64,000 nt of DNA from Rhizopus arrhizus (GCA_024220505.1 JAKZZE010000033.1:124001-188000); one strand, 5' to 3'. Positions 9,558-28,000 are shown, numbered from the stretch's first letter. Notes: generated by a model from the sequence alone, not told the origin. Made by a program: numbers and translations.

Positions 9558-12500
9558 TTATTCCAACAAAAGTTCTTTTAAGTATGTATTGTTGTTAATA
9601 AAACTAAAATATTTTTCTTTTATCTCTTTTGTGCGTAATTCAGCATTTTCAGATGCTGATGCGGTAGAAATCTCCTGCATCATTTCTTGCAAAATCTTTT
9701 CTCCTTCTTCTATTTGTTCCTTTTTATGAATTTTACTTGGTTTGTGTTCCTCACTTTCTTCATCCAGTTCATCCGCCTTTCTTTTTGCAAGTTCAACTAC
9801 TGATTTGGGGAAATTGGCCAATTCAGCTACGTGAATACCAAAACTTTTATCTCCAACACCTTCATTTACTTTATATAATAAGGTCACATCATGACTATTA
9901 CCAATATGTACCGCCACATGCATGTTTTTTACATGTTTGACAGTTTGGCATAGAGTAGTAAGCTCATGGAAATGAGTGGCAAAAAGACAAAAAGAGCGGA
10001 TATGTGTGCCAATATATTCTGAGATAGCCCATGCTAGACCAAGACCATCATATGTACTTGTACCTCTACCAAGCTCATCAATTATCACTAGGGAGTTGCG
10101 TGTAGCAGCTTTTAAAATCGTGGCAGTTTCAAGCATTTCTGCCATAAATGTGGATACACCTTTAAGCTGACTATCACCTGCACCCACTCTTGCCAATATA
10201 GAATCAAAAACACATAAAGATGCACTTGTACAAGGAACAAAACAGCCGATTTGTGCCATCAACACAATCACACCCACCTATTGAAAAGTTAAATATACAC
10301 GGTTATTTTAATCGTCTCTATTAAATTTACTTGTCTAATATATGTTGATTTGCCACCCATATTGGGCCCCGTAACAATCTGAAGTTCAGATTCATCTAAA
10401 GAAAATAAATTGTTTATTACATACAATAGTATATCATTGACAGTATACCTCTCGTAAGATTAACATCATTAGGAATAAATGTCACGTAATCTTGAACTTC
10501 TAAACATGGATGTCTTGCATCCTCTAAAGCGACATTTCCTTGTCCAAGAGGAAACATTGTAGGTCGAACATAAGGCGTTGGTGCCATTACAGAAGCATGA
10601 GCAAAACTTGATTATTTTAGTTTCAAAACTGGGTTTCTTATATTTCTTTAATATATATACCTTATTAATACGTCCATATGAGCAATTATACCACCAAGTG
10701 ATTCCAAAGATGGGCAGTAAGTAGCTAATAGAAAACATTAGAAATATTTGCAATATAATTGAATCAATTATCTTCTTTTTACCAACAATCTCAACAACTT
10801 CTCGAGCTAGGCCTCTTTGTTTGATATCATACTTTTTTGATATATCGGCATGCTTACTGCTCAATTCTTTAAGTGTTCTAGTAGCAAACAATGTGCCAGA
10901 TTTTTGAGTAGTGTATTGTATATATTCGGATTTGTTTCTAATACGAGTGTATTCAGAACGTCCAACAACACGGAAACAATGACCATAAAGTGAGTGTCTT
11001 TCAAACTTTAACTTTTTATCCAATTCCAAACAGAGGTTTTCTCCAACCTTTCTATATTCTTCAACCATTTCTCTGTCAAGTTCATTTGTTTGACTACGTA
11101 GTTCTATGTTCCATTTGCTTAGTTACCCTCTCATATATACAATATCTCAAGATGTTTTCTTACCTTGCAGTTCATCATTGAATTGAGCTTTGATAATGTA
11201 TTCATGATTTTCTAATGCGTCCAAATCTATCGTAGTTTCTACTAATTCTTCCAGTTTATGTAATAGACCAGAAAGATGCCTTATTTTTGAAGTATACAGC
11301 TCGTCTATTAAGTTGGCCTTTTCTACATCCTCAGAAACCTTGTTTTCTAAGCATGTCAACAATCCTGGTAACCGAATCACAACCTGATACACTCTCACTA
11401 CATCTTGTAAACTCGCAGTTCCTTTTTGAAAACGCTTGGCTAGTCTGTGAAGATCAGGTACATTTTTCAAGTGGTCTTCCTGTAATGACTGTCTTAATTC
11501 TGTATCTTCAAAAAATACTTGCACAACATCATGTCGTTTATCTTTTTGAAACATTGTCAGCACTTTGAATCACATTTGATTTTTGTCTTACTAATTTCTT
11601 CCAAATTTAAAAGCGGCTGTTTCAACCATTGAGCAAACAGTCGACTTCCTTGAGCTGTTTTACATTTATTCAATAATCCATAGAGACTTGTTGATTTATT
11701 CACAGCTTCATTTGAAGTAGGCATGAGGTTTAATGCAGCTAAAGCAGATCCGTCGAGTCGCATATATTGAGAAAGATCATGATGCTTTAAAACATACTTG
11801 CCAAAATTTGCATCGTCCTCTAGCAATCTTAAATATCTTATGATACAGGAACACGATGACATAGCATTCTTCATATCATATTCGGCTATCTAATGAGTCA
11901 GTCTCAACAGATTACTTCCCAGCACATAATTCCAACTTACGCAACGTTTCAATAGATAAATTGCCTTCTACAAGTCGATTGAGATCTTGTGCGATATTCT
12001 TTGCATCAAATTCACCTAAATAATGGTCTGCTATTTAATACCAGAAAACTAATATTTTTATTCATCTCTTCACCTTTCTTTCTTTCTGTAACTACCACAT
12101 TGCACCGAGCAAGAATACCTTTAATCTTAATTCCTTCATAGTCTTTTTCGTTGCCAGATGTGTGCAGTAAACATTCTTTTACGCCCAATTGAATGATAAA
12201 TGATTCTAGATTGGAATATAGTTCATTGTCAATAAATTCACTCACACCAAGTTGTTTGATTGTTGTATCTGCAAACGCCACGCCAACCGTCTTTTTCATG
12301 TTATTTTTTCTTTGTACTAACATATGTCAATTTTTCATGTACCTTGTTATCTCCTGAGATACTATATTTGACCGCAATAACTACAGGTGCAATTGTCATA
12401 TGGCTTGAAGTAAACAAAAAGTCCTCAACCTCCTGTAGATTACCAGGTGAAGCCTTACGGATACACTTCCACTCGGATCGATCCTGCTTCCATATCTCAA

Positions 12501-12944
12501 TTCTGAGCTGTTTATTCAGCAACGCATCTCTTAGAAAGGTTTCAGCTGCTCTGTTGGATAAACGTGTTGAAGGCAAACCGGTTGTGCTATCTCCTAGCCA
12601 GTATTTGATGACAGATGTAGTTTTGTAAACAGTTTCAGCAATGTAAATTGCATCATCGCCGTGAAAAGTGTAGTAATTGCTTCCATTTGCTTCTCTTTCA
12701 AATAAACGAATGGTTCCTTCTTCTACCTAGGAATGTTTCTTTTTAAAAAAAAGACAGACGCAACAATCAACATGTATTTACTAGATCTAAACTTCTAAAG
12801 AATTTTACAAATGTTTGTTGTTCAGGCTTTTCTATAATAAAAAGAAGCACAGAGCACGTTAGTTTTAAACCAGTTATTTTAAAAGTTGTCTTCAATGTAA
12901 TTACCAACGTCAGGTAATTCTTCTGTTTGGGTTGTCAAACTCAT
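9558..12944 (-). CDS. MSH2: MSH2, MutS-family DNA mismatch repair ATPase
   Basis: This multi-exon gene starts at ATG 12944 ([13 protein letters not shown]). The first exons give the MutS-I mismatch-recognition domain ([35 protein letters not shown]). The connector domain contains [15 protein letters not shown] and ITERKK-like residues. The lever/clamp region follows, with the run [19 protein letters not shown]. The ATPase domain near 10350-10390 has Walker [15 protein letters not shown]. The run [18 protein letters not shown] and Walker [16 protein letters not shown] lie in the last large exon, and the FATHFHELT His-loop follows. This is the MSH2 version, not MSH6 or MSH3, by its N-terminal domain and GCFVPC segment. 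MSH2 pairs with MSH6 or MSH3 in the nucleus. About ten short introns are present and no lesion was seen. Confidence 0.95.
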
Positions 12945-13327
12945 GCTTTGCTAAAAAAAGGTCGTGGCTTTTTTGAAGCTACTTTAATTGTTTTAAACTC
13001 AACGTACGCGACTTTTGGTGTTCCTGTACATGAATCAGATTTGGCGTGTTTTTTCTCTCCATAATGCTTGTTTTTTTTTTTTTTTGTTAACCGTCAGTTG
13101 ATAACATGTGTGGTCATATCCAATCATTTACTTTAATAGCTTTAAATAGGAATAAAATAGATGAGAAATTGACTGACTGTAAAGAATCCTTTTATGATTT
13201 ATAAACACGTCAAAGCCAGCATACTATGAGATAATTAATTTATCTGTTCAATCTAATCCTAAAAATTGTATATAGTAGCTTTTGAAGAAGCTTCTGCAAT
13301 TTGTTTAAAAATACATTAGCGTTATAC

Positions 13328-13360
<33 letters not shown>

Positions 13361-13584
13361 CATTTGGTATTATATAATAGCTTGAGGTTAATGGTCTGGT
13401 AATAGTTTATTTAATATACATGGTATAAGGAATTCCTAGTGCAATAAGCAAAGTATATAATGAAAAAAAAGCATAGTTTCCTGAATATTTTGAATTACTT
13501 TTTTTATGGATGGAAATTTTAATATTTATTAAAATTCATCAAAAAGTATAAAAATTAAGTATTACACGTATATGAAACAGTGAG
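12945..13584. other. MSH2 promoter region and AT-rich spacer with T30 tract
   Basis: This contains the MSH2 5' leader and a pure T run at 13331-13360. No gene is seen. The T run may be a leader tract or an old retroelement tail. Confidence 0.5.
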
Positions 13585-14524
13585 ATCTAGCCCAAGGTGA
13601 CTTTCATGAAGCCAGAGGATCGTTAGACCAAGCTATACGTTTAGCTGAAATTTACGATATTCTTCGCCGACACCATCGCATTATTCCAATTCTTGCTTTC
13701 TTAGGCATTAAATCGGCATACAACACCGTAGACCGCAATTATATATGGCAGAAATTAGACACATAGTACCTGCTGCACTCATACGTATACTTAGAAATTC
13801 ATTCGATGATGTTCAAATAGAAGTATCGCTAAACAATATGATCTCAATCCGATTTTCACCTATCACGGACGTCTTATAAGGATCCATACTCTCATCATTC
13901 CTTTATTCTATATATATTAATGACTTACCCAAGACACTACGTTCACAACCAATAACAGAAGACATATCTCCTATCAAACTAACCTCTCTCATGAAGTGTC
14001 TTTCATATGCTGACGACTTGATACTCATCGCTGATAAGGAACAAATAGTACACTTGCTGAAGAAATGCGAAGAGCACAGCCACAACCTTGGATATAGGTG
14101 AAGCCCAAGTAAATGTGTAATTCTAGACCCACAGAACAGTCATTAACGTACACTCTTTACGAAGATGTACCTGTAGCTTTACCTTCTTTCTCCTATCTTG
14201 GAATTTCATTTCGGCCAGGTGAATATCTCAACACTTTTGACTTCCCTTGCTACTAGACTCTATATTCAGATAGTTCGTGCTCAATTAGAATATGGATTTG
14301 CAATCAATGAGATAACATCGTTCCTAGTCAAGAAACTAGAAGATGCACAAAAGATATGCCTACATAGAATCTTTGGCGGTTTTGGTCGGTCCTCTGTCAA
14401 AGTGATGCTGCGTCTAACTAAACTACCTACAATGCAAGAACACACTTATATACATCGATTATTTGAGTGTCCACGTAGAAATAGTACCGTAAACACAAGT
14501 AAAAGGAATAGGAAACCCTACTAA
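13585..14524 (+). pseudogene. Decayed LINE-type reverse transcriptase
   Basis: Translated pieces in shifting frames recover the order of a non-LTR reverse transcriptase. First comes ARGSLDQAIRLAEIYDILRR with AFLGIKSAYNTVDR (the first catalytic Asp has been replaced, and the rest of motif A is conserved). Next is GSILSSFLYSIYINDLPKTL, then CLSYADDLILIAD (motif C, intact YADD), then a thumb-like part ending in FGGFGRSSVKVMLRLTKLP. At least two frameshifts and several stops (for example after the motif near 13764 and after 14098) prevent translation. No endonuclease domain, poly(A) tail or target-site duplication was found, so only the RT core and its 3' side remain. Confidence 0.8.
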
Positions 14525-14542
14525 ACCAAACAACTTCTAACC

Positions 14543-15345
14543 ATGAAATTTATTTATCAGAGTAATATCATTAGTGATTCTGATAAAGATCCCAATGATT
14601 CTGATTATAAACATAAAGGAATGGAAGAGTTGTCAGCCTTGTCAGGTAAGGAAGAAGAAGAGTTTATTGATCCCGAGGAACTTTTACAACTGCAACAAGG
14701 TCTCAAAGTACCAGTCTTTGATCTGACCAACAACACACAGAAGCATCAGCATAATAAACAGTATGAAAAAATTGTGGCATTACAGCAGCAATACATAAGT
14801 GGAGTGATTAATGATACCCTAATGGAAGTTAAGGTGCATAACCAAAAAGACACAAACATTAGTACCATTGGCTATATAGCTGCTAGAGATATCATTGGTT
14901 TTTTCAAAATTAAACCATTGAAGAAAAGAAAAGTAGAAACGCCAAATCAAAAGCCAAATTCCTTCAAAAAAGGTACAAGTGCGTACCACATTGTAAAGTT
15001 TATGGAATCGGCCATGGATGTGATGGATAAACATGATATGAAAGGATATTTGATTGTAATGGATAACTGCAAAATACACCACAGTCGTTTTGTTGCGGAT
15101 GCTATAAACTCTCGAGGATACAAACCATTATTTATAGCACTATACTCCCCTTTTTTTAAATCCCATTGAGGAGTGTTGGTCTAAAACTAAGAACATTAGA
15201 TGAAATCTGCTCGAGAAAGGTGATGAATTGACCCCTCGCATTAGTGAGGCTTGTAAGACTATCACTCTACATCATTGTCTAGGTTAGGTTAAGCACGTTG
15301 AACCATACTGGGACAGACATTTGCATAAAGATTGGTTTGAAATAA
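14543..15345 (+). pseudogene. Decayed DDE (Tc1/mariner-IS630 superfamily) transposase
   Basis: A 208-codon frame (14543-15169) ends in the second half of a DDE_3 transposase: GTSAYHIVKFMESAMDVMD, YLIVMDNCKIHHSR (second catalytic Asp), GYKPLFIALYSPF. A frameshift in the T-run near 15154 moves the continuation NPIEECWSK (catalytic Glu) to another frame, which then has two stops before ending near 15345. The usual N-terminal helix-turn-helix and first catalytic Asp block are missing, so the copy is also internally deleted. The first 90 codons are acidic and Gln-rich and I cannot place them. No terminal inverted repeats were identified. Confidence 0.7.
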
Positions 15346-15596
15346 TCCTAATTCTATGTCTCATTTTAAATTACTTTCGTCTAAAGAAATTCATAAGCGT
15401 CTCGAAACAATTTTATATAAGTCCAGAAAACAGAATAGTTGTCTTGAAATTTCTCACAATTCCCAAAACTTTTCCAAATCGTCTCAATCGAAAATACTGT
15501 ATCAGCATAAGCTCCGACGATTTTGTAAAATTACACAACGGTTGAGAAGCCAGTAATTTTCATTCTTTTTTGGTTGACCAAAAAAAAAAAAACAAG

Positions 15597-18213
<2,617 letters not shown>

Positions 18214-18382
18214 AAGCATTAGGATATAGGAGAAAAATGTCTTTCTCTTAACTGTTTAAAGAAAGAAGAAAAAAAAATCCTTTAACATATTGTTATAAAT
18301 AAAAAATATATACAAATGTGCACAAAGCATGTATTTATTACCATTACTTTTTTAAACAATGAACAACTGTAATAAAAACATA

Positions 18383-19076
18383 TTAGACTAAAAAGAAAGA
18401 AATAAGCACTGCTACACACAACACAAATCCACTCGCAAGTTGAAATTGCCCAGGTGCATCAGACATATCAGTTGAAGACATGGTAGACGCATCATTGTCA
18501 GATGGAATTAATGGATGCGTACCATTTGCATTTGTACAAATGGATTTATTAAAATCATTCATACTGTATAGGAATGTGACATCGGCGCACTAACATGTTT
18601 ACATACGTGTCAAATACAAAGCTGTAATAAGCAAACTGATCTATCCTTTTTTATTTTACCTGATAAAATTTACCATCAATGCTATTATATGTAACTTGAA
18701 TGGTAGCATTTGTACCGTTGCTAATATTCTGGGAAATATTGAATTGTAAGCAAGAGGCTAGAGAATAGCTACGGGTGCCATTAGCAGCTGACGCAAAATT
18801 AGGTGAAGTTTCAAAGTAGTCAGCAGCAGAAGGGCTGTTGCCTACAATGACATTGACACTATAATTGTATAGTTCATGATCAGAGTTTATTTCCACAAAA
18901 GGGGTTTCCAGAGGCAAGAGAGTGCGTTTTTCACTTGTAATATCATAACCACCACACGGAGGAATAAATCCAGTATCTTTTGCGACTCCTTTTGAGGGAG
19001 GAAATGTCAGTTCAAAATGTGCCAAAGTATGCTGGATTAAGGCTACAAACACCAAAAAATAGGCAATGCAAGTCAT
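18383..19076 (-). CDS. BIM1-like (LPMO-like X325) GPI-anchored copper-binding protein
   Basis: A cleavable signal peptide (MTCIAYFLVFVALIQHTLA) is followed directly by a His that would become the mature N-terminus: HFELTFPPSKGV, then PPCGGYD. An exposed N-terminal His with this motif is the mark of the LPMO-like X325/BIM1 family, which binds Cu(II) at the cell surface. Family members act in copper uptake or wall biology, not polysaccharide oxidation. An intron separates GKFYQ from CADVTFLYSMNDF. The C-terminus is Ser/Thr-rich (DASTMSSTDMSDAPG) and ends in a hydrophobic tail, the pattern for GPI attachment. Many N-glycosylation sequons occur (NISQNISNGTNAT). The gene converges on SEC23. Confidence 0.85.
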
Positions 19077-19718
19077 AAAAAAAGGGATTTAAGAGAAAGA
19101 CGCAGTAGACAATCTTTTCTCAACCTCTTTTTAAATTAATTGTTCTTTGTTTGATAAATTTATTTGTACCAAATATGCTATTTTATCATGTAGTCCTTCT
19201 GCTTTCAACATGATTCAATCCGCTGGGCAAACTTAGAGAAATTAAAAGGCATGAAACTGATTCATGATTTTTAGATTGATTTTTTTTTTTTTTTTTTCCC
19301 CTAATGCTACTTTTGTGATTTGATGAGGATTATAGTTCAAGAGATATAATCTTGATTTGTAGTGATACAACTCCATTTAATGGATCATTCAATGATCTGT
19401 GCGAATACACGAAGCATCATAAAGATATTTGATAGTCTTAATAAGCAATAGATTAGCCAATCATACATAAAGCCTTAGGCATCTGATTGCGATCCACAAG
19501 AAATCATATTTAATATCTTGTACATTCAATAATATTAGTGGAGATATGTGTATTTATGTAAAACAATTATGCCAGAAAATAAAGTATGAGTAAAGATAGT
19601 CATCTAGAAACTAGCATGAGGAAAGCACCAATAAATGAAAATCAAACTTGCCAGATTTCTTTAAACTTTTATAATTAAAAAAAAAAAGCTTTGCACCTTT
19701 TCCTTCTTATTCTTCTCT
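19077..19718. other. Intergenic spacer
   Basis: AT-rich, no recognisable gene. It includes the BIM1-like promoter and the 3' flank of the histidine phosphatase gene. Confidence 0.6.
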
Positions 19719-20488
19719 TTAAACAGTGGGAGGTGCATTATGCTTAATGTTAGCGCCAAGATGACTAGAGGAATTAAATTCATAAACATAGCCTTTTCCA
19801 TCATCTGTAATTGCTATTTTTGTTATGGCAGTATTTTCGTGTGCCACATTAGCAATCTTTATAGAAGGCTTTACTGCTCTATAATTTCTTTGTGACCAAT
19901 GATTAGCAAGGTGTTTTAGAGGACCACCATGAGTAACAATCAAAATGGACTTGTAATTTTTCTCTATGGCGTTTTTTACAATACTATCAAATGTATCTAT
20001 AATTCTTTTGTCAAATGCTTCCAAACTTTCGCCTCCATTATCAATCACTATCTGATTGACAGAAACCTTTCGCTCATGGGATTCTTTATATAGTGCTTTT
20101 ATAGGCGAACCTGATAAAGCACCAAAACCTGCCTCTCTCAAACCAAAAAGGTATTCTACTGCAACTTGTGGGTGATGATGCATAATACCTTCTGCAGTCT
20201 TTACATGATTCAGCAAAATTTTAAGAGATAAGTATCAATATTATTACCTGCTTGCAACGTTTCAAGTCACTGCAGTATGCATAATCAAATGTGTCGTCCT
20301 TTAAGCGTTCACCACAAAGCCATGCTTGTTTCAGACCATTTTTGTTAAGTTCGGTATCTAGCAATAAAACATGTCAGCCTCACAGTCATCAATAACATTA
20401 GAAAGATATCTTTGCCAAGTTGCCCTTGAATCCATCGTTCATTATTTGCATTTGTGTTTCCGTGACGGACTAAGGTGATTACCAGCAT
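19719..20488 (-). CDS. Histidine phosphatase superfamily (phosphoglycerate mutase-like) protein
   Basis: The first exon begins MLVITLVRHGNTNANNERW with the catalytic RHG motif. It continues as QGQL, joins across an intron to DTELNKNGLKQAWLCGERL, then YCSDLKRCKQ. The last exon holds GLREAGFGALSG, GGESLEAFDKRI and the second catalytic His in IVTHGGPLKHL. The total is about 215 residues. The QGxLDTxLNxxG and FGxLxG blocks fit the cofactor-dependent PGM/PhoE-like branch of small phosphatases, but the substrate cannot be read. The first intron begins with GC (GCAAAG). The ATG at 20488 lies just after a 50-nt coding-strand T tract. Confidence 0.88.
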
Positions 20489-20497
20489 CTCGAAGTT

Positions 20498-20499
<2 letters not shown>

Positions 20500-20549
<50 letters not shown>
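20500..20549. repeat. 50-nt poly(A) on + strand (coding-strand poly(T) leader)
   Basis: A pure A run is followed by (AAAG)n, 12-61 bp upstream of the minus-strand histidine-phosphatase ATG. Confidence 0.95.
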
Positions 20550-20551
<2 letters not shown>

Positions 20552-21227
20552 AAGAAAGAAAGAATAAAATGATTGTTGACAGTTTATTAAATAATCAGTA
20601 AGTGTAGTATGCGTAGATGTTTTCTTTTTAAACAAGATCTGCTGCGACAATAAGAGTAATTTTCTATGGCTTCGTGATTATTGTGTGCCGCTTTATTTTA
20701 CTAAAAATAAGTGCTACGAACACTTAAAATACTATATTTGATTCGAAAAGCTATCACTGAGGCTTTCTTAAAGAATACCCCTAGCAATTTATACATATGC
20801 TCTTTGTGCTGCATATTATTACATTTATAATATGCCATATGTATGTTTCCTAAATTTGTTTTATTTTTAATACAACAGTCCGGAGCTACAGCTCAACCTG
20901 GGTTATTAACATTTTCTTTTTTATTAACAAGTTTTTTATTTCCTATTCACTTTTTGAACTAATAAAAACACAATCATTTTTGCTTCCCCAAGCACCTATG
21001 TTATTAGGAACACAGTAATTAATAAAGCATTTGCAAAACATTCGAATATGGATATGTGTTATATGAAGAGTCAAAATGGTGGAAATCGTATAAACTTATG
21101 AGCATGTATAATAGAAATATATAAATTGATTATTGACAGCATTGTTTAGTAAAAAACAAAAGGAATTTAATAAAGGACTGTATAATAATTGTGTCTAATT
21201 ATCGTTTCTTTTTAATTAAATATCACA
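20550..21227. other. Intergenic spacer
   Basis: AT-rich sequence between the histidine phosphatase promoter and the LPD1 3' end. No gene seen. Confidence 0.6.
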
Positions 21228-23054
<1,827 letters not shown>

Positions 23055-23417
23055 TTTTGCTGCAAAGCAAAGAAAAAAAATAAAGGCCGGGAAACTTAAG
23101 AAAAAGTTGGGTTTTTTCCTTTCAGACCCCAAAGAAGAAAGTTAACGTCACAGCTATTTTTAAGCTCAGTGATGATAAGCCATACGAAGTTTAATTTAAC
23201 ATAAATCATTATTTAGATGTATCTGAAAGGCAGAACATATAAAAGCTTGAGCTAGAAAGTTCCGAATTATTAACAGTTGTACAATAATAATACCAAAGCT
23301 TATTTCGATGAATCACATACACCATTCAAATTCAGCAGAATGCTGCGTTGTATTTAAAATAAGGAACAGGCAGAGGCGTGGTTTTTTACTTTTTATATCA
23401 GGATTTATCAATAATCA
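23055..23417. promoter_or_regulatory. Divergent intergenic region LPD1 / pyrimidine nucleotidase
   Basis: This 363-bp gap lies between two divergent start codons and so must hold both promoters. It has a TATA-like AT-rich stretch but no motif I can name. Confidence 0.5.
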
Positions 23418-24535
<1,118 letters not shown>

Positions 24536-25006
24536 AGATAAATTATGTTTTTATTCATACCCGCATAAAAATTTGTCTTTATTAGACCTATTTAGTATAC
24601 AAACAATAAAATTCTCTTTGGAGTACAAAGACTTGTATAATAATGCATATCTGATTGGTATTGAGGTTGCTTATAATAATGTTGAAAATGATGCGATCAC
24701 AGAATTAATGAAATCACTGGAAATAAAAATCATATTAAATTAATGCGCAGAAAAGAAAAAGTTACAAACTAAGAATTTCTTATTGAAATAGTTATACAAA
24801 TAAGTATGTAATAATAACAATGATAAACGCAAAAAATTTTCATTGTAAAAAGCCTTTAGCAGCCTTTTCTTAGAGCGAGTGTAGTGACTACCATCATAGC
24901 AACAAGTTTTTATGGTTTTATTATTTTATTATTTTATTTATTATTTAAAAAAGTTTATTATCTAAGTCTATGTTCCATTCTTTATTTACATGCACTTATC
25001 AACAAA
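24536..25006. other. Convergent 3' spacer
   Basis: AT-rich 3' flanks of the nucleotidase and CSC1-like genes. Nothing else seen. Confidence 0.6.
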
Positions 25007-28000
25007 CTATGAATTACTGAATCTTTTGTTTTGTGGATGATCAGAGAGACTGCCATGTGTATTTTCGTATTGCTTGTGCAGTGCATTATCTGCTTGAGAA
25101 AATGAAGACGTAATTGAATAGCCAGCATCTATAGTGTGTAATTCCTCTCCTTCAGGATCATGGTGGTTTGAATGAGTTGAGCTGTTAAAGGAGTTACTAT
25201 CACTGTAGGCATTGTTCATAACGTCTACTCCCCTTTCAATGGATTCTAGCCGGTCATTTTCTTGATGATCAAGATCATTCGTTATCCCATTGTTTGCTGA
25301 AACCTCTTCTTTCTTTTCTGGAGTGCCTTTCTTAAATAAAGAGTGTAATGCAGATAGATGTTTTTTCTTACGATTTTCTACAGTAGAGGCCGCTGCAATA
25401 TGTGCACTATCTCTGGCTTTTTCTGCTCGCTTGTCATAATTTACTTTCTCTATCTTCTTTTCGTTGTTATCACCGTCTCTCTTATCCTTTTTATTCTTTG
25501 CTTCCATTTCAATTTTCCTTAAAACTTCTGCCAAATGTTGAGCAAGTCGTCCACCACCTTCAGAACTACTATGAAACAGATCGCTCTGATGCCTTCCAAG
25601 TGGTGGCATTTTTCCTTCTTTGTTAGCTTGCTCGGGTTCTTTGACAGGTAGCCATAGTTGAGGTAAAATGCCTACAAGCAAAGGATTACCAAATCTTTTC
25701 AGGCCAGTATCGAGCAAACCAGGATTGAGCTGCATCGGGGGCTGCCGATAGTCAGTCAATCTATCAGGTACAGCCTCATAATCATCTTCATCAAGCACAA
25801 CCTTTCGATGTCTAGGTCGAATTATCATCATCGACGGCTCTGATGACTGTGTGGGATCTGTTGTCTCAGCTTTAAGTTGAACCGCCGATAGAGCAGCATT
25901 CCTTAATCGGTTTCTAATAGCTTTCTTTCGTTGTTCAGTCTTCTCCGTTGTTGCACTACTTTTAGCGCTCACAATGTTATTATCAGCAAGTGATCTTTGC
26001 TCTGATAAAGGAGACTCTTTCTGCTGCATGATTTCAGTATCTCTATCACTTTCATCATCTTCACTGTTATTTTCTAAGGAATCAAGAGCACTTGGCAGCT
26101 TTTGTATGTTATCCTGTAGTAACTGCATGGGTAAATTACGTGCGTTTTGTAAAAAGGCACGATCTAACACATATTTGAAAATAAGAGTAAGCAAAATCAA
26201 GGGAAGGCATAGGATACCCAATACATAGGATGATTTAACAATAAAGAGCCCTGTCATGGTTAATTGGAAAAGAACAAGTCCAAATATTACTCGAGGTATT
26301 GTCATAATCCATAGTCTACCTGCTGCTTCATAGGGTCTAAAGTAAACTATTTATGTAATAAATACGTACAACACTGATACAATTCTAGGTTTTTCTCTTA
26401 CCATATAGAAACTGATACTTATAGACAAAAAAGGTAAAACAAAAATAGATGGTGCCAAATAGTAGAATAAGGGGCGAGATACATGAGTATTCCAATACAA
26501 CAACAAATATAAGCAAAGGCACGGGATAACCAATACCATAATTAAACGACCAAGGTGTTCTATTTTCTGCGTGCTCTCTTGGTGTCTTGCAAAAAAATGT
26601 ATGATTAAATCCTCTAACAATTAATGAACCTAATAAAAGTAGGTTCATCGGCATTCTATTTGTATATTAGTGACTGAATATATGCATGCGTGTTATTATC
26701 ATTATTATTACAATAAAAAGCCTTGCAGGATGGTATAGTTGATAAAAAAAGGTGAAATCTTGCAAAATTCATGTTAGGATATTAATCTTTTTTCTATTAA
26801 CTTTAGGACACTTACTGAAGGAAACGTGGCTGCCAGTTTTTCCGGTATAGAAGAAGGATCATTGGCAAAACTCAACATAACTGTTTCTATACTTGTACCA
26901 GCCAAAGTAAATACAATCAACGTGAAAAAGACAAGGAAAAAGAAATATCTTAATTTAGTTAGCGTTCGCTTCTTTTTTTTTACTAAAAAGAAATACAAAG
27001 CAGACTTACTTGCTTAAAGTAGATTCAGCCACTGCACTACGAGAACGCAGACCTTGGTAATATCCCAAAGCTACAGCAAAAAAAAGTGTTAATCATTTAA
27101 ACCAAAAAAACTTTTTTAAGTTGTACCATCAAATATTAAAGGTAGAATGGACGTAACAATATTAAGCACAACGGTAGGTACGAAGGACGTCATAAAATTA
27201 CTTGTGGCTGCATTTTGCTGAATGGCATCTGCTACTTTCGGTGCAATATGTTTAATCATATTGATACTCATAAGAGAAGATAAGACCACGACAGGCACAA
27301 ACCAAAAAATAACCAGGACAACTGTAATAGCCCAGACAATGATTTCACGTACGATTCTTTCACGTCCACGTATAGAAACACTAGACCACAACACGTCTCT
27401 TGGCTCATAGGCCATGATTGTACGACATGCAAATGGTTCTGGATGGATGGCAATTTGAGAAGCGATAACCTAAAAGTTTATATAATGTTAAAGACGATGT
27501 ACATTTTTCTTCGCATCCATTTTACAGCACTACTCATATGATCAAACGTCACAAAGGCAACATTTGTCATTTCGTAATTTGGCGAGGCTCTTAAATCAGT
27601 CGTCATTTTGTCCAAATCATCAAATAACACAGTGTAATGTTCAATAGCATCCACTTTTCGACCAAATAAACCTAAAAATCCTGTACGCACAGTAGGCCGT
27701 CTAGAGCTCTTCTTTTGATCTAAAGGTTCTACCATACTTTTGATAAAGGTAGTATTCATTGCTTTTTTCCATGTATTTCTTTTTGTTAAACGTATGGCAA
27801 GAGGTGTTTTTGTATTTCCATTCTCGTTGTCACTGCTGTCACTGCTGTCACTGCTTTCGTCTTTTTTATTTTCTGCTTGATCTAGTACTTTTTTATACAT
27901 TTCTACATCGTCCAAAATCCTCTCTGGATCGTATCCTGGTATACTGCAAGGATTTCCCCAATATTTAGCATATGCTTCCTCTAGCTTCTTCAAAGCAGAA

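Noticed and set aside
9737..12628. Several plus-strand open frames across MSH2
   Set aside because: They are antisense shadows of MSH2 exons with no own similarity.
15321..15556. Two short frames before SEC23 (for example MHKDWFEIILILCL)
   Set aside because: Extension of the dead transposase end and SEC23 promoter; no conserved content.
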